Notes under the pieces: model-generated
What the model was told of the DNA's origin: nothing
Seen by the model: only the letters and a program-made list of their open reading frames with translations
Databases searched by the model: none
Origin: Pseudomonadota bacterium
Lineage (GTDB): Bacteria; Pseudomonadota; Gammaproteobacteria; Burkholderiales; Burkholderiaceae_D
DNA length: 16,593 nucleotides
Assembly (NCBI GenBank): GCA_023422955.1
Contig: JAFAGG010000039.1
Location: 1-16,593, forward strand
Direction: 5' to 3'
Position numbers and translations under genes: made by a program
In this document: one piece after another, positions 1-8,248 of the stretch
How the letters are laid out: each line of letters starts with the position of its first letter
How positions within the stretch are numbered: position 1 is the first letter of the stretch

Positions 1-537
1 GGCTTCTCCGGTGCCGGTGGCGGTGAAGAAGACGAGACCGGTCCGTGCATCAACCAGCCGGATTTCGACTTTGGCGCGGGCCGTTTGCAGCTTGGTCGAA
101 CTGAGGAAGCCAGCCTTGCCGGTAGTACTGCGGCCAAATTCCGTTACCGCCCCCATAACCAGCGCATCCACACCGATCAGGCTGCCTTCTTTGAGGATGG
201 CTTGCTCTTTCTGGATGGCGTTCAAGTCCTGCCGTTCAAATACAAGAAACTTGCTAGAGGCGGTCAGGCGATTGGCCAGCATGTCTGAAGCCTGCTTACC
301 CAAGGGGTCATTATTGGCATCCGTCTGAAACGTGCGGCCATAGCGGGTTTCATTAGTGAAGCGGCCAATGGCAATCTTGCGTTTGAATGTTTTAACTTGC
401 GGCGCGGCGGCTTGCTGTTGCGCCGCTATCTGCTGCTCTCGGCTGACCGGCGCTTCGACTTGTTGTTGGGATGGCGTAGGCAGTGCGCAGGCCGTCAGCA
501 GCACAGGGGTAAGCAAAAGGAGGCGTTTGATAGTCAT
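1..537 (-). CDS. CsgG/HfaB-family lipoprotein, C-terminus cut off by window edge
   Basis: Reading down from the ATG at 537 gives 179 codons without a stop, so the gene continues past the left edge. The N-terminus MTIKRLLLLTPVLLTAC is a lipoprotein signal peptide with lipobox LTAC and acceptor Cys17. A Gln/Ala-rich linker (about residues 24-48) follows, then a CsgG-like domain: IGRFTNETRYGR at 57-68, a segment resembling a monomer-lipidation/regulation fold around 75-120 (NRLTASSKFLVFERQDL), and VEIRLVDARTGLVFF at 157-171. CsgG proteins are periplasm-facing outer-membrane lipoproteins; some form the curli secretion pore. This sequence looks more like the generic CsgG proteins that often sit in front of DUF4810 and DUF799 lipoprotein genes, which would lie just left of the window (inference). 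The Shine-Dalgarno upstream of 537 is weak, but the lipobox placement supports this start. Family confidence is good; function is unknown. Confidence 0.85.
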   Translation of the reverse strand, partial: MTIKRLLLLTPVLLTACALPTPSQQQVEAPVSREQQIAAQQQAAAPQVKTFKRKIAIGRFTNETRYGRTFQTDANNDPLGKQASDMLANRLTASSKFLVFERQDLNAIQKEQAILKEGSLIGVDALVMGAVTEFGRSTTGKAGFLSSTKLQTARAKVEIRLVDARTGLVFFTATGTGEA

Positions 538-613
538 GTCCGTTAAAGAAGGTGAAGAGGCCGGCTGCCAGTAAAGGCAATGCCAAAAAGTTTCCTTTTT
601 TGAAAGCCCCTGC

Positions 614-619
614 TTTATA
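614..619 (-). promoter_or_regulatory. possible -10 element for the CsgG-family gene
   Basis: On the minus strand this reads TATAAA, about 77 bases upstream of the ATG at 537. The candidate -35 at 17 bp spacing (TATTCA) matches the consensus in only three of six positions, so this is a weak call based on the -10 alone. Confidence 0.25.
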
Positions 620-1156
620 CCAGCTTGCTTCCGGAGTGAATAGAGTCGCTGGCTGCCCTATGGGGCAAAAACGACATTTCTCAGTCGTGAGGGAAGGGCA
701 TCAATCCCTGTCGCGGAATGGCAAAGTCCTTGAAGATGAAAGGCTGATGGCGCTTACTCTGGCGTAGCAGCAGGCCGCTTGCCTTAAGCCTGGCACCGAA
801 TGGCGCAGCCCAGTTTGGCGCGACAGCCCTCTTCATGAGATCGGCACAAAGTAAAAAGCCTAATCTCTCCAGGAGGACGGGACGTTTTTTATGCAGCCGG
901 GTATGCGCTTGCCCTGGCACCGGGAGATTGGCAATGGCACGGCTGAGAGCGATTGCCAAGCTATGCCGGCATGCATTCGCAGGCTGGTGCTTTTCTGGTC
1001 GAAGCGAGACATTACCGAGGCATGGATCGCATCAAAAACGAATCAAAATCGCATCAATGTAAAACGGCTGCCGTGTCGACATCATCTAAAATGCAAAGAT
1101 TTTCGTCAGCTTGAAAAATAAGAACCTGAAGCTCTTCCAACGAGATAAGGTTTACC

Positions 1157-1189
1157 TATAAATTTGCGGGAATGCCAGGCACGTCCCGC
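1157..1189 (+). promoter_or_regulatory. possible efflux-operon promoter region with adjacent dyad
   Basis: A TATAAA (1157-1162) can serve as a -10; the hexamer 16 bases upstream (TTCCAA, 1135-1140) is a poor -35. Directly downstream is a perfect 6-bp inverted repeat, GCGGGA at 1166-1171 and TCCCGC at 1184-1189. It would overlap the transcription start and could be a repressor operator or an early mRNA hairpin. The regulator is not in the window. Assignment to the efflux operon starting at 1220 is inference. Confidence 0.3.
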
Positions 1190-1219
1190 GCCTATGTAAC
1201 CTACGCAGCATAGCTCTCC

Positions 1220-2680
1220 ATGACTATCTTTCGCCCAGTCCTCCTGATAAGCCATGCGCTTTTGCTCGCCGCTTGTGCCGGCACACCCGCCACCCGCAGC
1301 GTGCAAGCGCCGTTGCCGGCCGAGTGGCAGGTGCCGCTGCCGCACCAGGGTAGGCTGGCGAACTTGTCGGGATGGTGGCGCGAGCAAGGCGATCCGCTGC
1401 TGCCGGAATTGATAGCCGCAGCCCAGTCGCAGAGTCCGACGTTGGCGGCGGCGCGCTCGCGCATCGAGCAGGCGCGTGCTGCCCGCACTGCCGCCGCTGC
1501 GGCGCTGTTGCCCAATCTTGATGCCATGGCGAGCCTTGCGCGGTCGAACGCACAGCCGCCGCTGCCGATGGGAACGACCACGCAGGGCGCGCTGCAATCG
1601 GCCTGGGAAATCGATCTGTTTGGCGGCAATCGGGCCACGCGTACGGCAGCGGAATCGCGTTTGCAAGGCGCGCAAGCGGCGTGGCATGAGGCGCGCGTCA
1701 GCGTCGCTGCTGAAGTAGCGAGCCAATACTATGGATTGCGTACCTGCGAGCAGCTATTGTCGGTGGCCGAGTCGGATGCGGCCTCGCGTACCGAGACGGC
1801 GCGGCTGACCCAGCTGAGCGCCGATGCCGGCTTCCAGGCGCCGGCCACCGCTGCCCTAGCTCGTGCCAGCGCTGCCGAAGCCCGAGGGCGGCTCATGCAG
1901 CAGCGCGCCGCTTGCGAGATTGATATCAAGGCGCTGGTGGCATTGACCGGCATTGACGAACCCCAGCTGCGCCAGCGCCTGGCGGCCGCACCAGCGCCGC
2001 TCGATCCGGTGCCGCTGGCCATCGACCGCTTGCCGGCGCGCCTGCTGACACAGCGCCCGGACCTCTATGCGGCTGAGAATGAAGTCGCAGCGGCTAGCGT
2101 CGAGATCGACAGCGCCGAAGCCCAGCGCTATCCGCGTTTAACGCTCAATGGCTCGGTCGGCCTGGCCAATTTTCGCGGTGGCGGTATGGACACCGATTTG
2201 AACACATGGTCCATCGGCCCGCTGGCCCTGACCCTGCCGCTGTTCGATGGCGGCCGCCGCGCTGCGAATGTGGAGCTGGCGAAGGTGCGTTATGAAGAAG
2301 CAGTCATCAACTACCGCGCCCGGGTGCGCCAGGCGGTACGCGAAGTGGAGCAGGCGCTGGTGACGCTAGCCAGCATTGCCCAGCGCAGAGAGGATGCGCT
2401 GCTTGCGGTGCAGGGTTACCGGGCTTCCTATGACGCGACTGAATCACGTTACCGCAATGGCCTGGCCAGCCTGATTGAACTGGAAGAGACGCGGCGCGCG
2501 CGCCTGGCGTCGGAAAATACGCTGGCAACGCTGGACCTCGAGCATCGCAATGCGTGGATCAGTCTGTACCGTGCCGCCGGCGGCGGCTGGAGCCGCGACG
2601 ATGTCGCGCCGGTCGCCGAGGCTAGCGAAACAACCGAGACAGCCCAGACAACTTCTACCGCGCACGCAGTCAACGAATGA
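1220..2680 (+). CDS. NodT-family RND efflux outer-membrane lipoprotein
   Basis: This 486-residue protein is the outer-membrane channel of a tripartite efflux pump (OMF family, TolC/OprM-like): it would trimerise into a beta-barrel plus periplasmic alpha-helical tunnel. The N-terminus is a lipoprotein signal peptide, MTIFRPVLLISHALLLAAC, with lipobox LAAC and acceptor Cys19. Two OMF repeats are visible: an N-terminal half with helix-rich Ala segments (about 60-170, including SAWEIDLFG at 127-135) and a second half starting at the family hallmark LPARLLTQRPDLYAAE (271-286), followed by the barrel strand region GPLALTLPLFDGGRRAANV (333-351). Length is normal for NodT proteins. The C-terminal tail is rich in Thr/Glu/Ala. 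It is the first gene of the operon, and its stop overlaps the next start as ATGA. No clear Shine-Dalgarno precedes the ATG; the signal peptide decides the start. The substrate cannot be read from the sequence. Confidence 0.93.
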   Translation: MTIFRPVLLISHALLLAACAGTPATRSVQAPLPAEWQVPLPHQGRLANLSGWWREQGDPLLPELIAAAQSQSPTLAAARSRIEQARAARTAAAAALLPNLDAMASLARSNAQPPLPMGTTTQGALQSAWEIDLFGGNRATRTAAESRLQGAQAAWHEARVSVAAEVASQYYGLRTCEQLLSVAESDAASRTETARLTQLSADAGFQAPATAALARASAAEARGRLMQQRAACEIDIKALVALTGIDEPQLRQRLAAAPAPLDPVPLAIDRLPARLLTQRPDLYAAENEVAAASVEIDSAEAQRYPRLTLNGSVGLANFRGGGMDTDLNTWSIGPLALTLPLFDGGRRAANVELAKVRYEEAVINYRARVRQAVREVEQALVTLASIAQRREDALLAVQGYRASYDATESRYRNGLASLIELEETRRARLASENTLATLDLEHRNAWISLYRAAGGGWSRDDVAPVAEASETTETAQTTSTAHAVNE

Positions 2681-3951
2681 CGAATGGAAAACACCGCATG
2701 AAATTCAACACCTTCAACAAGGCCGGCCGCCTGTCCCTGATCCTGATGTGCCTGGCCCTGGGCGGGCTGGGCATCGCGAGCCTGCTGCCTTCGGATTCGA
2801 ATGCTGCTGACGACAAGAAGGCGACTGCGCCGAAACCGGTATTGACGGTTTCCACGGTCCAGCCTGCGCGGGTCAGCCTGCCCATGAACCTGGCGGCGAA
2901 CGGCAACATCGCTGCGTGGCAGGAAGCGATAGTCGGCAGCGAAGCCAGCGGCCAACGCCTGTCCGATGTGCTGGTCAACGTCGGCGACCGCGTCAAGCGA
3001 GGCCAGGTGCTGGCGCGCTTTGCGGTGGAAAATGTCGCCGCCGATGTGGCGCAGGCCCGCGCTGCCTACGTGGAAGCAAAAGCCACGGCAGTCGATGCGA
3101 CCGGCAATGCCGAGCGCGCCAAGACCCTGCAGGATACCGGCGCGATGAGCACGCAGCAGATCAATCAGTATCTGACGGCAGCCGAAACAGCCAAGGCACG
3201 CGTTGAAGCGGCCAAGGCCATGCTCGCGGCCCAGGAGCTGCGCCAGCGGCAGTTGCAGGTGGTGGCGCCCGATGACGGCATCATCTCCGCGCGCAGCGCC
3301 ACCGTCGGCGCCGTGGTGCCCGCCGGCACCGAGCTGTTTCGCTTGATCCGCAAGGGCCGGCTGGAGTGGCGCGCGGAAGTGACGTCTGCCGAACTGGGCC
3401 GCATCAAACCCGGCATGAAGGCGACTGTCACCGCTGCCAATGGCTCGGTATTGCCGGGCAAGGTACGCATGCTGGGCCCCACCGTCGATCCGCAAACGCG
3501 CGCAGCCATCGTGTACGTCGATCTGGGCCAGCCTGCCGAAGACACGCCGCCCGCGATTGCCGGCATGTTTGCGCGCGGCGAATTCGATCTCGGCGCGTCC
3601 GAGGCGCTGACCGTGCCCCAGCAGGCGGTGGTGTTGCGCGACGGCTTTTCGTATGTGTTCCGGCTGCTGCCGGAGAACCGGGTGCAGCAACTCAAGGTCA
3701 GAACGGGACGGCGCATCGGCGAACGGGTGGAAGTGATGGAAGGCCTGGCGGCCGATGCGCAAGTCGTGGCCAGCGGCGCGGGCTTTCTGAATGACGGGGA
3801 TACGGTGCGGGTAGTGGAAGCTGCTGCACAAGCTGCGTCACAAGCGAATACACCGGCTGCCACCTCAGCTGAAACATCGACTGCTACCTCAGCGACAGCT
3901 TCAGCTACGAAGCAGCAGACCGCGCCAGCCCCTGCCACGCCCCGCCAATAA
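2677..3951 (+). CDS. RND efflux periplasmic adaptor (membrane fusion protein)
   Basis: A 424-residue HlyD/AcrA-type adaptor that would bridge the RND permease and the outer-membrane channel in the periplasm. A hydrophobic N-terminal signal/anchor (about 18-37) precedes the split biotinyl-lipoyl domain: first half GSEASGQRLSDVLVNVG (87-103), second half QVVAPDDGIISARSATVGA (194-212). Between them lies a short alpha-helical hairpin rich in Ala/Gln. Beta-barrel and membrane-proximal domains follow (about 225-380). The last ~45 residues are a low-complexity Ala/Thr/Ser/Gln tail, a common disordered end. The start at 2677 overlaps the upstream stop by four bases (ATGA), which suggests translational coupling. 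An in-frame ATG at 2698 is a reasonable alternative: it has GGAA upstream and gives a more usual signal-peptide n-region. The gene lies 11 bases before the permease gene. Confidence 0.92.
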   Translation: MTNGKHRMKFNTFNKAGRLSLILMCLALGGLGIASLLPSDSNAADDKKATAPKPVLTVSTVQPARVSLPMNLAANGNIAAWQEAIVGSEASGQRLSDVLVNVGDRVKRGQVLARFAVENVAADVAQARAAYVEAKATAVDATGNAERAKTLQDTGAMSTQQINQYLTAAETAKARVEAAKAMLAAQELRQRQLQVVAPDDGIISARSATVGAVVPAGTELFRLIRKGRLEWRAEVTSAELGRIKPGMKATVTAANGSVLPGKVRMLGPTVDPQTRAAIVYVDLGQPAEDTPPAIAGMFARGEFDLGASEALTVPQQAVVLRDGFSYVFRLLPENRVQQLKVRTGRRIGERVEVMEGLAADAQVVASGAGFLNDGDTVRVVEAAAQAASQANTPAATSAETSTATSATASATKQQTAPAPATPRQ

Positions 3952-3962
3952 GAAAGCGCGCG

Positions 3963-6900
3963 ATGAATCTCTCCGCCTGGTCCATCCGAAACCCGATTCC
4001 GGCACTGATGCTGTTCGTCATGCTGTCGCTTGCCGGCCTGCTGTCCTTCAATAGCATGAAGGTGCAGAACTTCCCGGACATCGAACTGCCTACCGTGACC
4101 GTTGCGGTGTCGCTGCCGGGCGCGGCGCCTGCCCAGCTCGAAACGGAAGTGGCGCGCAAGATTGAAAATGCGATTGCCACCGTGCAGGGCTTGAAACACA
4201 TTTACACCAAGGTCCAGGATGGCGGCGTCACGATCACCGCCGAGTTCCGCCTGGAGAAACCGACGCAGGAAGCGGTGGACGATGTGCGCTCCGCCGTGCA
4301 GCGGGTGCGCAGCGATTTGCCGGCGGACGTGCGCGACCCTATCGTCAACAAGGTCGATCTTGCGGCGCAGCCGGTGCTGGCATTCACGGTTTCGTCGCCG
4401 AGCATGGATGAAGAGGCCTTGTCGTGGTTCGTTGATAACGATCTGTCCCGCAAGCTGCTGTCGGTGCCCGGCGTGGGCGCGGTCAACCGCGTCGGCGGCG
4501 TGACCCGCGAAGTGCTGGTTTCCCTCGACCCGGCGCGCATGCAGGCGCTGGGCCTTACCGCTGCCGATGTCTCGCGCCAGCTGCGCCAGGTGCAAACCGA
4601 AAGCGCAGGCGGACGCGCCGATCTCGGCGGCAGCGAGCAACCGGTGCGCACGCTGGCGACCGTCAAATCGGCTGAAGAACTGGCTCGGCTGGAACTGGCT
4701 TTGCCAGGCGGGCGCAGCATACGTCTGTCCGACATTGCCACCGTTACCGATACGGTGGCCGAGCAGCGCTCCGCGGCGCTGTTGAACGGCAAGCCGGTGG
4801 TCGGCTTCGAGGTATCGCGCAGCAAGGGTGAAAGCGAAGTGACGGTGGGTGCTGCGGTGCAGGAAGCGCTGGCGGAATTCCAGCAACAGCATCCCGACCT
4901 GGAGATCACGGAGGCCTTCAACTTCGTCAATCCGGTCAAGGAAGAATTCGACGGTTCCATGCACCTGCTGTATGAAGGCGCGATCCTGGCGGTGGTGGTG
5001 GTATGGCTGTTCCTGCGCGACTGGCGCGCGACTTTCGTCTCGGCGGTCGCCTTGCCGCTGTCGGTGATTCCGGCTTTCATCGGCATGCACTATCTCGGCT
5101 TTACCATCAACGTGGTCACGCTGCTGGCGCTGTCGCTGGTCATCGGCATCCTGGTCGATGATGCGATCGTGGAAGTCGAAAATATTGTGCGCCATCTGCA
5201 GATGGGGAAAACGCCCTATGAGGCGGCGATGGAAGCCGCCGATGAAATCGGTCTGGCCGTGATTGCCACTACCTTCACGCTGATCGCAGTATTTTTGCCG
5301 ACTGCCTTCATGAGCGGCATTCCCGGGAAATTCTTCAAGCAGTTCGGCTGGACCGCATCGCTGGCGGTATTTGCATCGCTGGTGGTGGCGCGGCTGCTCA
5401 CGCCCATGATGGCGGCCTACATCATGAAGCCGGTGGTGGCCAGGCATGGCGACCCGGGCTGGATGCGCTGGTATCTGCGTGCAGCCAGCTGGAGCCTGAA
5501 GCACCGCATGTTGACGATGCTGGGCGCGACCTTGTTTTTCATCGGCTCGATCGCGCTGATTCCGCTGCTGCCCACCGGTTTTCTGCCTCCCGACGACAAC
5601 TCGCAAACGCAGGTCTACCTGGAACTGCCGCCCGGCTCGACGCTGCAGCAAACGCTGGAGTCGGCCGAACATGCGCGCAAGCTGGTGGCCAATGTGGCGC
5701 ATGTGAAAAGTATCTACACCACTGTCGGCGGCGGTTCGGCCGGCGGCGATCCCTTTACGCCGCAAGGCACGGCCGAAGTGCGCAAGGCGACGCTGACGGT
5801 GCTGCTGGCTGAGCGCGATGAGCGCCCGCGCAAGCAAGGCATAGAGAACGATATCCGCGCCGCCCTGGAAGCCTTGCCGGGCGCGCGCTTCAAGGTCGGC
5901 CTGGGCGGCTCGGGCGAAAAATACATCCTGGTGCTGACAGGCGAAGATCCCCATGCCTTGCAGGCGGCAGCGCGCGCGGTGGAGCAGGACCTGCGCACCA
6001 TTCCCGGCCTGGGCGCGATTACCTCCACCGCGAGCCTGATCAGGCCCGAGATCATCGTGCGCCCGGATTTTGCGCGCGCGGCAGACCTGGGCGTGACCAG
6101 CACGACCATCGGCGAGACTTTACGGATTGCCACGCTGGGCGATTACGATGTGTCGCTGCCCAAGCTTAATTTGTCGCAGCGCCAGGTACCCATCGTCGTG
6201 CGCCTGAACGAGTCGGCACGGCAGGACCTGGACTTGCTCAAGCGCCTGCAGGTGCCGGGCAAGAATGGCCCGGTGATGCTGGACCAGGTGGCGGACTTTG
6301 AAATCGCCGGCGGACCGGCCGTGATCGACCGTTACGACCGTTCGCGCAATATCAATTTCGAAATCGAGTTGTCAGGCATGCCGCTGGGTGATGTCGCGAC
6401 GACCGTGCATCAGCTGCCATCGCTGCAAGCGCTGCCTCCCGGCGTCAAGGTGGTGGAAATAGGCGATGCCGAAGTGATGGGCGAACTCTTTGCCAGCTTC
6501 GGTCTGGCGATGCTGATCGGCGTGCTGTCGATCTACATCGTGCTGGTGCTGCTGTTCAAGGACTTCCTGCATCCGGTCACGATCCTGGCGGCCTTGCCGC
6601 TTGCGCTGGGCGGTGCCTTTGTCGGCTTGCTGCTGGCGCAGAAGAGCTTCTCCATGCCATCGCTGATCGGCCTCATTATGCTGATGGGCATCGCCACCAA
6701 AAACTCGATCCTGCTGGTGGAGTACGCGATCGTCGCCCGCCGCGATCACGGCCTGAGCCGCCTTGACGCGCTGATCGACGCCTGCCACAAGCGCGCCCGG
6801 CCCATCATCATGACCACGGTAGCCATGGGTGCCGGCATGCTGCCGATTGCGCTGGGCAGCGGCGTGGCCGATCCCAGCTTCCGCTCGCCGATGGCGATTG

Positions 6901-7076
6901 CCGTCATAGGCGGCCTGATCACCTCGACGATTCTGAGCTTGCTGGTCGTGCCGGCGGTGTTCACCTACATGGATGACTTGAAGCACTTGATCAAGCGCGC
7001 AGGCAGGCGATTGCAGGGTCGCGGCCCGGATGAAGCGGAAGGTGCTGTCCGGGCGGGTGGAGGAAATCAAGCTTAG
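3963..7076 (+). CDS. HAE1-type RND multidrug efflux permease
   Basis: A 1037-residue inner-membrane transporter of the AcrB/MexB type, which exports hydrophobic compounds in exchange for protons. The N-terminus (SAWSIRNPIPALMLFVMLSL) is transmembrane helix 1. Two large periplasmic porter/docking loops follow, one after TM1 and one after TM7 (about 540-850). The proton-relay residues are intact: Asp399-Asp400 in TM4 (GILVDDAIVEVEN) and Lys913 in TM10 (MGIATKNSILLVEYA), corresponding to AcrB D407/D408 and K940. The FMSGIPGKFFKQFGWT segment after TM5 is typical of the family. Length matches full-size RND pumps. It is the last gene of an OMF-MFP-RND operon. Its TAG stop overlaps the stop of the convergent lipoprotein gene, so no intrinsic terminator fits between them. 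Substrate range is unknown; the presence of the Asp pair and Lys argues for drug/solute rather than heavy-metal (CusA-type) specificity. Confidence 0.95.
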   Translation: MNLSAWSIRNPIPALMLFVMLSLAGLLSFNSMKVQNFPDIELPTVTVAVSLPGAAPAQLETEVARKIENAIATVQGLKHIYTKVQDGGVTITAEFRLEKPTQEAVDDVRSAVQRVRSDLPADVRDPIVNKVDLAAQPVLAFTVSSPSMDEEALSWFVDNDLSRKLLSVPGVGAVNRVGGVTREVLVSLDPARMQALGLTAADVSRQLRQVQTESAGGRADLGGSEQPVRTLATVKSAEELARLELALPGGRSIRLSDIATVTDTVAEQRSAALLNGKPVVGFEVSRSKGESEVTVGAAVQEALAEFQQQHPDLEITEAFNFVNPVKEEFDGSMHLLYEGAILAVVVVWLFLRDWRATFVSAVALPLSVIPAFIGMHYLGFTINVVTLLALSLVIGILVDDAIVEVENIVRHLQMGKTPYEAAMEAADEIGLAVIATTFTLIAVFLPTAFMSGIPGKFFKQFGWTASLAVFASLVVARLLTPMMAAYIMKPVVARHGDPGWMRWYLRAASWSLKHRMLTMLGATLFFIGSIALIPLLPTGFLPPDDNSQTQVYLELPPGSTLQQTLESAEHARKLVANVAHVKSIYTTVGGGSAGGDPFTPQGTAEVRKATLTVLLAERDERPRKQGIENDIRAALEALPGARFKVGLGGSGEKYILVLTGEDPHALQAAARAVEQDLRTIPGLGAITSTASLIRPEIIVRPDFARAADLGVTSTTIGETLRIATLGDYDVSLPKLNLSQRQVPIVVRLNESARQDLDLLKRLQVPGKNGPVMLDQVADFEIAGGPAVIDRYDRSRNINFEIELSGMPLGDVATTVHQLPSLQALPPGVKVVEIGDAEVMGELFASFGLAMLIGVLSIYIVLVLLFKDFLHPVTILAALPLALGGAFVGLLLAQKSFSMPSLIGLIMLMGIATKNSILLVEYAIVARRDHGLSRLDALIDACHKRARPIIMTTVAMGAGMLPIALGSGVADPSFRSPMAIAVIGGLITSTILSLLVVPAVFTYMDDLKHLIKRAGRRLQGRGPDEAEGAVRAGGGNQA

Positions 7077-8248
7077 AAGCCTGGCTGATTGTGCACGCCG
7101 GCATAGGTAGTGACTTCACCGGCGGGCGTGATTCTGCGCAGCACATCACGGAAATTCTCCGTCAGATACAGGTTTCCGTCGGCCGCCTGGGTAAGGCTGG
7201 TATGGCGAAGATCAATCCTGCCGGGCGGCGGTGTGTCTTCCTGATAATGGCAGGGCTCGCCCTCTACTCCCGCGAGATGGCTTAGCTCCAGTGTCACGGG
7301 ATCAAGCAATTTCACCGTGCACGAACTGGCAATGGAAAGGTTGGCGCTGCTGCCGCGATAGCCTGCGACATAGATGCCGGCATCGCTCGCTTCCATGCCC
7401 GTAACATAGTCAAGGTCGATAAGGATTTCTTCCAGCCCGTTTGTGCGGCTCCAGCGGAATTCCCGGGTGCGGTAAGGACCATCCCGCCAGACCAGCCACA
7501 ACACATCGTCGCGCAGGGTCATCACTTCGGGGGCGCCATGCGTTTCATCGATCGAGAACAGCGTCGTCACCTCGCCGTCCTGCCGGACCTCTTTAACTTC
7601 GGGTCCGTCCGGCGTCCAGATGCCGACATAGAGATTTCCGTTGCTCGGATCGATAACAAACTCCGCTATCGCCATCGCTTCCGACGTAAGCTGAACCGGC
7701 ACTCCATTCTCTATCCGCCAGATGTATCCTTGCCCGCTATAAGGGTCCGACGCTGCGCTGTAAAAAATCTCGCCGCCTGGAGTAACTGCCAAGGCGGTAA
7801 TCGTCTGATCGCTTTCCGGAAGCAGCGTGGTAACGCTGCCATTTGGCGCGATTCGCCGCATCCGAGCGCGGTTATTTTCCCCATCGACTACATACAGGTT
7901 TCCATTGGCATCCGTTGCAATCTCGTAAGGATTTTCGAATCGTAGATCCGCGAGCGGGCCGGGCGCCGGCACCTCATTACCGCCATTGTCATTGCCGGCA
8001 TCATCATCTCCATTATTGTCGCCCTCGTCTGTGCCGGAAGGCGGCTGTGGATTCTCAGGATCAGGCGAAGGAGATGGAGACGGAGACGGAGACGGAGACG
8101 GAGACGGAGCGCCATCTGAAGGAGTGTCGCTCACCGGAGGGCGCGCTCCGGCACCGGAATCCGCCTGAAGATCCGAATCGCTGCTGCCGCCTCCGCAGGC
8201 GGCAATCAGCAAGCTCAGAATCGATGCATAAAGCCAACGTGAAATCAT
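7073..8248 (-). CDS. lipoprotein with Ser-Pro repeat linker and predicted NHL-type beta-propeller
   Basis: 391 residues from the ATG at 8248, chosen because GGGAGAG lies just upstream and because it gives a clean lipoprotein signal, MISRWLYASILSLLIAAC, with acceptor Cys18; a longer frame to 8305 adds only unlike sequence. After Cys18 comes a low-complexity linker of about 80 residues: Gly/Ser/Asp, then a (Ser-Pro)n tract around residues 48-62 encoded by a tandem hexanucleotide, then Asp/Asn/Gly-rich. The folded part (about 100-391) has repeats of the NHL/SMP-30 propeller type: NPYEIATDANGNLYVVDG near 106-123, IAPNGSVTTL near 133-142, and near the C-terminus TQAADGNLYLTENFRDVLRRI and PAGEVTTYAG. 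Such propellers bind ligands or proteins, and some are lactonases; no catalytic set was identified. The protein is probably membrane-anchored by its lipid. Function is unknown. It is convergent with the RND gene. Confidence 0.85.
   Translation of the reverse strand: MISRWLYASILSLLIAACGGGSSDSDLQADSGAGARPPVSDTPSDGAPSPSPSPSPSPSPSPDPENPQPPSGTDEGDNNGDDDAGNDNGGNEVPAPGPLADLRFENPYEIATDANGNLYVVDGENNRARMRRIAPNGSVTTLLPESDQTITALAVTPGGEIFYSAASDPYSGQGYIWRIENGVPVQLTSEAMAIAEFVIDPSNGNLYVGIWTPDGPEVKEVRQDGEVTTLFSIDETHGAPEVMTLRDDVLWLVWRDGPYRTREFRWSRTNGLEEILIDLDYVTGMEASDAGIYVAGYRGSSANLSIASSCTVKLLDPVTLELSHLAGVEGEPCHYQEDTPPPGRIDLRHTSLTQAADGNLYLTENFRDVLRRITPAGEVTTYAGVHNQPGF
8070..8110 (-). repeat. GGAGAC hexanucleotide tandem repeat encoding the Ser-Pro linker
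   Basis: On the plus strand the unit GGAGAC runs from 8070 (first copy GGAGAT) through five exact copies to a partial GGAGC ending at 8110. On the coding strand each unit is one Pro-Ser dipeptide, so copy-number change would alter linker length in steps of two residues without a frameshift. Confidence 0.9.

Larger units (their letters stand above)
538..1219. other. 682-base intergenic region without a convincing gene
   Basis: This stretch lies between two divergently transcribed lipoprotein genes and should hold both promoters. Short open frames exist on both strands, but none gives a recognisable protein. The best ribosome-binding site, AGGAGG at 871-876, stands 14 bases from the ATG at 891, which is too far for efficient use. 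The 76-residue product of that frame has no signal, motif or repeat I recognise. A small dyad (TGCCC-TATG-GGGCA) lies at 655-668. No tRNA, IS end or other named element was seen. Confidence 0.5.

Noticed and set aside
1036..1060. Short repeats of ATCAAAA/CGCATCAA type, considered as a CRISPR or iteron cluster
   Set aside because: Units are under ten bases and imperfect, with only two or three copies; no spacer regularity.
891..1121. Small plus-strand frame with AGGAGG upstream
   Set aside because: The spacing of 14 bases is too long, and the product shows no signal, motif or repeat.
2449..3831. Minus-strand open frame of 460 codons
   Set aside because: Antisense shadow of the OMF and adaptor genes; no recognisable domain.
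3165..5954. Very long minus-strand open frame of 929 codons
   Set aside because: It is antisense to the adaptor and RND genes, with His/Arg/Gln-rich composition typical of the shadow of GC-rich coding sequence.
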